Origin: Planctomycetota bacterium
GTDB taxonomy: Bacteria > Planctomycetota > Phycisphaerae > UBA1845 > PWPN01
DNA length: 7,247 nt
NCBI GenBank assembly: GCA_020346805.1
Contig: CP070790.1
Location: 4,173,150 to 4,180,396 of the forward strand
Direction: 5' to 3'
Shown: in pieces, positions 5,985 to 7,247 of the stretch
Layout of the letters: the number at the start of each line of letters is the position of its first letter
Position numbering within the stretch: the stretch's first letter is position 1
Program-made: the position numbers and the translations under genes
The notes under the pieces: generated by a model
Database searches by the model: none
Seen by the model: the letters and a program-made list of their open reading frames with translations, nothing else
What the model was told of the DNA's origin: nothing

Positions 5985-6263
5985 TTGTTACTAACATTTG
6001 AGTGGGATGAAGATAAGGCCGACCAGAATCTTAAGAAGCATGATGTGAGTTTTCATGAGGCCAAAACGGTTTTCAACGATCCATTCGCAATCACCATCCA
6101 CGATCCCGATCATTCTGATGACGAGGACAGGTACATCGATATTGGCCTATCTTTCAAAGGACGACTGATTGTGGTATTATATACAGAAAGGGGAAATACA
6201 ATTCGTATTATAAGCAGTCGTAGAGCAACAAAAAGAGAACAGAGAGATTATGAAGAAAGATAA
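5985..6263 (+). CDS. brnT: BrnT family (DUF497) ribonuclease toxin
   Basis: A 92-residue toxin of the type II toxin-antitoxin family BrnT, a RelE-fold ribonuclease that stops translation when not bound by its antitoxin. Family landmarks are all present: FEWDEDKADQNLKKHDVSF at 5-23, EAKTVFNDP at 25-33, the acidic stretch HDPDHSDDEDRY at 39-50, IGLSFKGRLIVVLYTERG at 53-70, and the C-terminal IRIISSRRATKREQRDYE. The conserved Arg and Glu near the C-terminus are retained, so it looks intact. It starts at a TTG with a good AGGGA site 7 nt upstream. It overlaps the downstream antitoxin gene by 14 bp, in the toxin-first order usual for brnTA. It sits next to palindromic repeats in A+T-richer DNA, which suggests later acquisition relative to the sulfatase genes (inference). 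Confidence 0.92.
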   Translation: MLLTFEWDEDKADQNLKKHDVSFHEAKTVFNDPFAITIHDPDHSDDEDRYIDIGLSFKGRLIVVLYTERGNTIRIISSRRATKREQRDYEER

Positions 6264-6507
6264 AAGAAAAAACGAAGCCAATGATATAAGAGACGAATAT
6301 GATTTCTCCAGCGGTGTCCAGGGAAAGCACTACCAGAATTATCGCCGTGGCCATTCGGTTCAAATAACCAAAAATAATGGCACAACAGAAACGCACCTGT
6401 TCTCCGAAGCGGACGGTTCCGTTATGCTTGATCCCGACGTCAAACAACACTTCCCTGATTCTGAGTCGGTGAATAAGGCTTTGCGTTCTCTTATCGATCA
6501 CGACTAG
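6250..6507 (+). CDS. Antitoxin partner of BrnT, non-canonical
   Basis: An 85-residue hydrophilic protein that should bind and neutralise the upstream toxin. The ATG lies inside the end of the toxin gene (14-bp overlap), implying coupled translation; the purine-rich AGAGAG just upstream can serve as ribosome binding site. The N-terminus is strongly charged (MKKDKRKNEAND). The middle DEYDFSSGVQGKHYQNYRRG is a pattern I associate with small antitoxin-like proteins beside BrnT and similar toxins. The C-terminus VMLDPDVKQHFPDSESVNKA resembles the strand and first helix of a ribbon-helix-helix DNA-binding segment, in keeping with self-repression. It does not show the longer N-terminal toxin-binding part of classic BrnA, so I leave out the symbol brnA. 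The role rests mainly on gene order and overlap. Confidence 0.75.
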   Translation: MKKDKRKNEANDIRDEYDFSSGVQGKHYQNYRRGHSVQITKNNGTTETHLFSEADGSVMLDPDVKQHFPDSESVNKALRSLIDHD

Positions 6508-6721
6508 ATTGTTGTCTTTTTACCAGCGGGCAAATAAGTCACGTAGTTCGGGCCATGCTCGAAAATTTATCCGTTCGCTCATATTTTAAATGGGATGCGT
6601 CTAATACAGGCCGCGTCAGCGGGCTTACCAATCGCTAAAAGGCATTACTAAACCGAGCTACTACCTGTTTAGCGGGTATTAATCTTTAAACGAGATGATA
6701 CCTCTTTATCCTTTGCTTAAC
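6508..6721. other. Gene-free spacer between the antitoxin and third sulfatase genes
   Basis: The 214 bp between these convergent genes contain no frame with a recognisable product. A T-run (TCTTTTT near 6517-6523) follows the antitoxin stop but has no stem before it. The only structure seen is a pair of alternative short stems at 6633-6674 that share one arm. Confidence 0.6.
6633..6674. terminator. Overlapping alternative stem-loops, possible terminator region
   Basis: CGCTAAA at 6633-6639 can pair with TTTAGCG at 6668-6674, and CTAAAC at 6648-6653 can pair with GTTTAG at 6667-6672. The two stems use the same right arm and so exclude each other. They lie about 50 bp beyond the stop of the minus-strand sulfatase. 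No T-run follows, and both stems are short. Confidence 0.2.
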
Positions 6722-7247
6722 TCAATGAGGCTCAAGATAACTCGAAAGCCGCTGGCCCTCGAAATACTTCAGTACCGGATCGTTCATCCTGGCCAGCCAT
6801 TGCCGCATGATTTGTTGCATTCCATCAAGTAGTTCGGCGTACGCGGGATCTGCGGCCAGGTTACTAAGCTCATGTGGATCATTCTGAAGATCATACAGTT
6901 CGTCGATCTCGGCCGGGCTGAATATGTACTTGGCATCGTGGGTGCGCACCAGTCGTTGGGAATAGGGTTGATGATGGCCGTGAAACTCGATGTAAACGGT
7001 TTCATCTTCGCGGACGCGCTCGCCATCACCGTTAAGAATGGGCATCAACGAGACGGCATCAAGATCGGGAGGCACCTCGCATCCCGCCAGTTCAAGAATA
7101 GTCGGCATGAGGTCCATGTTGTAAACCAGGGCATCGCTTCGCCGGTCCGCAGGTAAGCCGGGCACATAGGCGACCAACGGAATGCGGCAAATCTCATCAT
7201 AAAGATACGGTCCTTTGTCGCCCAGATTGTGAGCCCCGACCATTCCC
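6722..7247 (-). CDS. Sulfatase, C-terminal part; N-terminus outside window
   Basis: The last 174 residues of a type I sulfatase. The frame is open to the window edge, so the ATG at 7243 is almost certainly internal. The visible start, GMVGAHNLGDKGPYLYDEI, followed by CRIPLVAYVPGL, is the segment after the Asp-His/Asn metal motif; the Lys of DKG is the expected active-site lysine. YNMDLMPTILELAG and the C-terminal LYDLQNDPHELSNLA are hallmark sulfatase strings. The formylglycine site and first metal motifs lie beyond the window and cannot be checked. The GAH-LGDKG-Y-YDE-CRIPL pattern differs from the DGGSAG-LRDGK pattern of the other two, so it belongs to another subgroup, nearer the choline-sulfatase/iduronate-sulfatase-like branch (inference from pattern memory). 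It is separated from the rest by the toxin-antitoxin module, so it may belong to another operon that continues past the window. Confidence 0.93.
   Translation of the reverse strand, partial: GMVGAHNLGDKGPYLYDEICRIPLVAYVPGLPADRRSDALVYNMDLMPTILELAGCEVPPDLDAVSLMPILNGDGERVREDETVYIEFHGHHQPYSQRLVRTHDAKYIFSPAEIDELYDLQNDPHELSNLAADPAYAELLDGMQQIMRQWLARMNDPVLKYFEGQRLSSYLEPH

Noticed and set aside
6208..6501. Minus-strand frame of 97 codons with hydrophobic segments opposite the antitoxin
   Set aside because: It is antisense to the toxin-antitoxin pair; the hydrophobic look follows from reading A-rich lysine/asparagine codons in reverse.
1..7247. tRNA, rRNA or transposase genes
   Set aside because: Reading both strands gave no cloverleaf-like or rRNA-like stretch and no transposase or integrase motifs.

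Overview
The window looks like a piece of a sulfatase-rich bacterial chromosome. Three type I arylsulfatase-family genes lie within about 7.2 kb, together with a secreted parallel beta-helix protein, a cupin and a Tat-exported sugar-isomerase-like TIM-barrel protein. This density of exported sulfatases is typical of Planctomycetota and other PVC-group polysaccharide degraders. The lineage is an inference; no rRNA or other marker gene is present.

Layout. (1) 1-1266, plus: a sulfatase whose N-terminus lies outside the window; the first visible codons already hold the formylglycine motif CGPAR. (2) 1279-1324: a nearly perfect 22-bp inverted repeat between convergent genes. (3) 1381-2481, minus: a secreted right-handed beta-helix (pectate-lyase-like) protein. 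(4) 2482-2630: divergent intergenic control region. (5) 2631-3971, plus: a complete sulfatase with signal peptide, followed after 51 bp by (6) 4023-4442, a single-domain cupin that is probably co-transcribed. (7) 4538-5524, minus: a Tat-signal TIM-barrel sugar isomerase/epimerase-like protein, convergent with the cupin. (8) 5525-5984: a gene-free stretch with two short palindromic repeats and a possible promoter. (9) 5985-6507, plus: a BrnT-type toxin gene overlapping a small antitoxin gene by 14 bp, visibly more A+T-rich than the sulfatase genes. (10) 6508-6721: gene-free. (11) 6722-7247, minus: the C-terminal part of a third sulfatase of a different subtype.

How the genes may work together (inference). 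The beta-helix protein would bind or cleave a glycan outside the cytoplasm, the sulfatases would remove sulfate esters, and the cupin and TIM-barrel proteins would handle a released sugar. No SusC/SusD pair, transporter, sulfatase-maturing enzyme or regulator is visible. The toxin-antitoxin module and the repeats mark a more mobile segment between the two sulfatase blocks. I did not find a clearly new system. The most useful points are the unannotated palindromes, a spurious N-terminal extension created by a repeat, the non-canonical antitoxin partner of BrnT, and the two paralogous sulfatases that differ by a pocket-side insertion.
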